DNA from: Acanthaster planci
Lineage: Eukaryota > Echinodermata > Asteroidea > Valvatida > Acanthasteridae
DNA length: 10,509 bases
NCBI RefSeq assembly: GCF_001949145.1
Contig: NW_019091358.1
Coordinates: 2,596,851-2,607,359, forward strand
Direction of reading: 5' to 3'
How positions within the stretch are numbered: the first letter of the stretch is position 1; each line of letters starts with the position of its first letter. Below the pieces are notes generated by a model. The model saw only the letters and a program-made list of their open reading frames with translations. It made no database searches and was not told where the DNA came from. The position numbers and the translations under genes were made by a program. Below are positions 1-10,509 of this stretch, piece after piece.

Positions 1-298
1 ACAACACAACACAGCTGTGCTTCTTTGAGGTGTTTTCCAAATGACCCAAAGAGTGACTTCAGCATAGGAGGGTTAATGCCTCTATAAAATAAAGAGTTAA
101 AATACCACAGTTCTGGAAATACTTAATAATGTGTACAGGTGTATATTAACAGGTAGCAAGCCCAGCAACTCATTACCATGGATGGGGGTGCCATGTCACC
201 AACTGTTTTCCCTTAGCCCTATTCCTATTGAAATTTCTCTGTTTCTTGTGCTGTGTAGGTTGAAATTTTCAACTGTCTTTTGTGTAAAATGTATATAG
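1..298 (+). other. Intron or upstream gene sequence
   Basis: AT-rich sequence without a recognisable exon. It is presumed to be the 3' part of the intron before the first visible exon, because that exon begins in phase 2 and so must be joined to an upstream exon. I see no WW or C2 domain coding in it. Confidence 0.7.
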
Positions 299-9637
<9,339 letters not shown>

Positions 9638-10509
9638 GTAAGTTAGTGGGTAGCATCGTGTGGATCATGCGTGGACTTCAGTGCAGTGCCCGGTCTTCCT
9701 TTCAGACTTTCTCATAAACCGACTTCAGGTTTCAAACTGACTGGTGGAGTGAACAAACAATGGACTGAATCAGAGACTTCTAGACCCGTAGAACTGACGC
9801 ACAAGTCTGGAATGTGTTTATACAGTGGAACGTCCCTATACCGAACATTCGGCTATACTGAACATCATGCTTGGCTCCCAATAGTGTGTGCACAAAACCT
9901 ACCGAACATGATGCAGTTGCAAATCAACCTAGATTCAGAGATTTATCCTGAGTGGTAGCTTCACGACTTTTAGGATAACTAAATATTAATTTTGTAAATC
10001 AAGATTTAATAAATAACAAAAATAATGTACAGATACATTTCTAGAAACCTGAAACATGAATGCAACGGCAAAATATCACGAAAATGACAAATCATAGTAT
10101 CACAAGAGGGTATACTTCAGTTAGACAAGAGAGGGTGCTATTCAACATGGCAATGAAACATTCGGCAGTTAATTTCGCTATACCAAACGACTGCTGTACC
10201 GAACATTTAGCGCGGACCCCGTCGTGTTTGTTATTAGCGGCGTTCCACTGTAGTACCATTGGGTTTTCTTCAATGCAGCACAAGTATGAAACCAAAGTTA
10301 GACGAAGTTAGCCCTATTTTGAAGGCCTCTTGAATTCCAGACACAACTGTAAATCCTCACCAAAGGGCTTGATATAAACAGTCCAGTTAATTTTCAACAT
10401 TGATCATTTTGAATCATGCCACCAGTGCTCATTTTAACTTAATATTGTCTGTACAAGACGCTTATGACCCTGCATTACAGCTGACTTGCAGAGTTAGTGA
10501 CATTCAGCT
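9638..10509 (+). other. Start of the next intron (incomplete)
   Basis: Begins with gtaagt after a phase 2 exon end. No HECT continuation (QWRF-type motif or catalytic Cys motif) appears before the window ends. It hosts the pogo-like element at 9823-10250. Confidence 0.85.
9823..10250. mobile_element. Non-autonomous pogo/Tigger-like (Tc1/mariner superfamily) element, MITE
   Basis: A 428-bp segment begins CAGTGGAACGTCCCTATACC and ends GCGGCGTTCCACTG, so the termini are inverted copies of CAGTGGAACG(T/C)C. It is flanked on both sides by TA (9821-9822 and 10251-10252), the target duplication of Tc1/mariner elements. CAGTRGAACnnC termini are typical of pogo/Tigger families. Subterminal words CCGAACATT, GCTATACC and ATTCGGC recur at both ends and could be transposase-binding repeats. 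There is no transposase-size open frame, so it would depend on an enzyme supplied elsewhere. Confidence 0.8.

Noticed and set aside
10060-10311. 83-codon open frame over the right end of the MITE
   Set aside because: It crosses the element boundary and shows no transposase motif, so it is a chance frame.

Overview
The window is eukaryotic genomic DNA. It carries one split protein gene on the + strand, broken into 13 recognisable coding exons by GT-AG introns of about 340 to 1290 bases. The spliced exons read in one continuous frame for 393 complete codons and give the middle of a NEDD4-family HECT E3 ubiquitin ligase. In order they encode a linker with a basophilic RRQIS motif, a Pro/Gln/Ser-rich linker, two WW domains and most of the HECT N-lobe. 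The N-terminal C2 domain and first WW domain lie 5' of the window. The rest of the HECT domain, including the catalytic cysteine, lies 3' of it.

The protein resembles animal NEDD4/NEDD4L more than WWP, ITCH or SMURF. Compact introns, many short MITE- or SINE-like repeats and recurrent TACATGTA palindromes suggest a marine invertebrate. A lancelet is my best guess, with echinoderm or mollusc as alternatives; this is an inference from texture, not a proof.

Layout: 299-1210 holds the two linker exons. 1945-2482 holds WW domain A and the short inter-WW linker. 3601-4178 holds WW domain B, split by an intron. 4823-5559 holds the WW-HECT linker and the start of HECT. 6368-9637 holds five further HECT N-lobe exons. 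The last donor at 9638 leaves phase 2, so coding continues beyond the window.

The introns contain several repeats. The clearest is a 428-bp pogo/Tigger-like non-autonomous element flanked by TA in the last intron. Others are a minus-strand tRNA-derived SINE remnant, an AT-rich TTCGAATATT-motif element and a GGTATT-type inverted repeat. No prokaryotic features, CRISPR arrays, promoters or RNA genes are supported. I did not find a previously undescribed system. The most interesting points are the apparent lack of a vertebrate-type WW2, a possible in-frame alternative acceptor before HECT, and the intronic transposon remnants.
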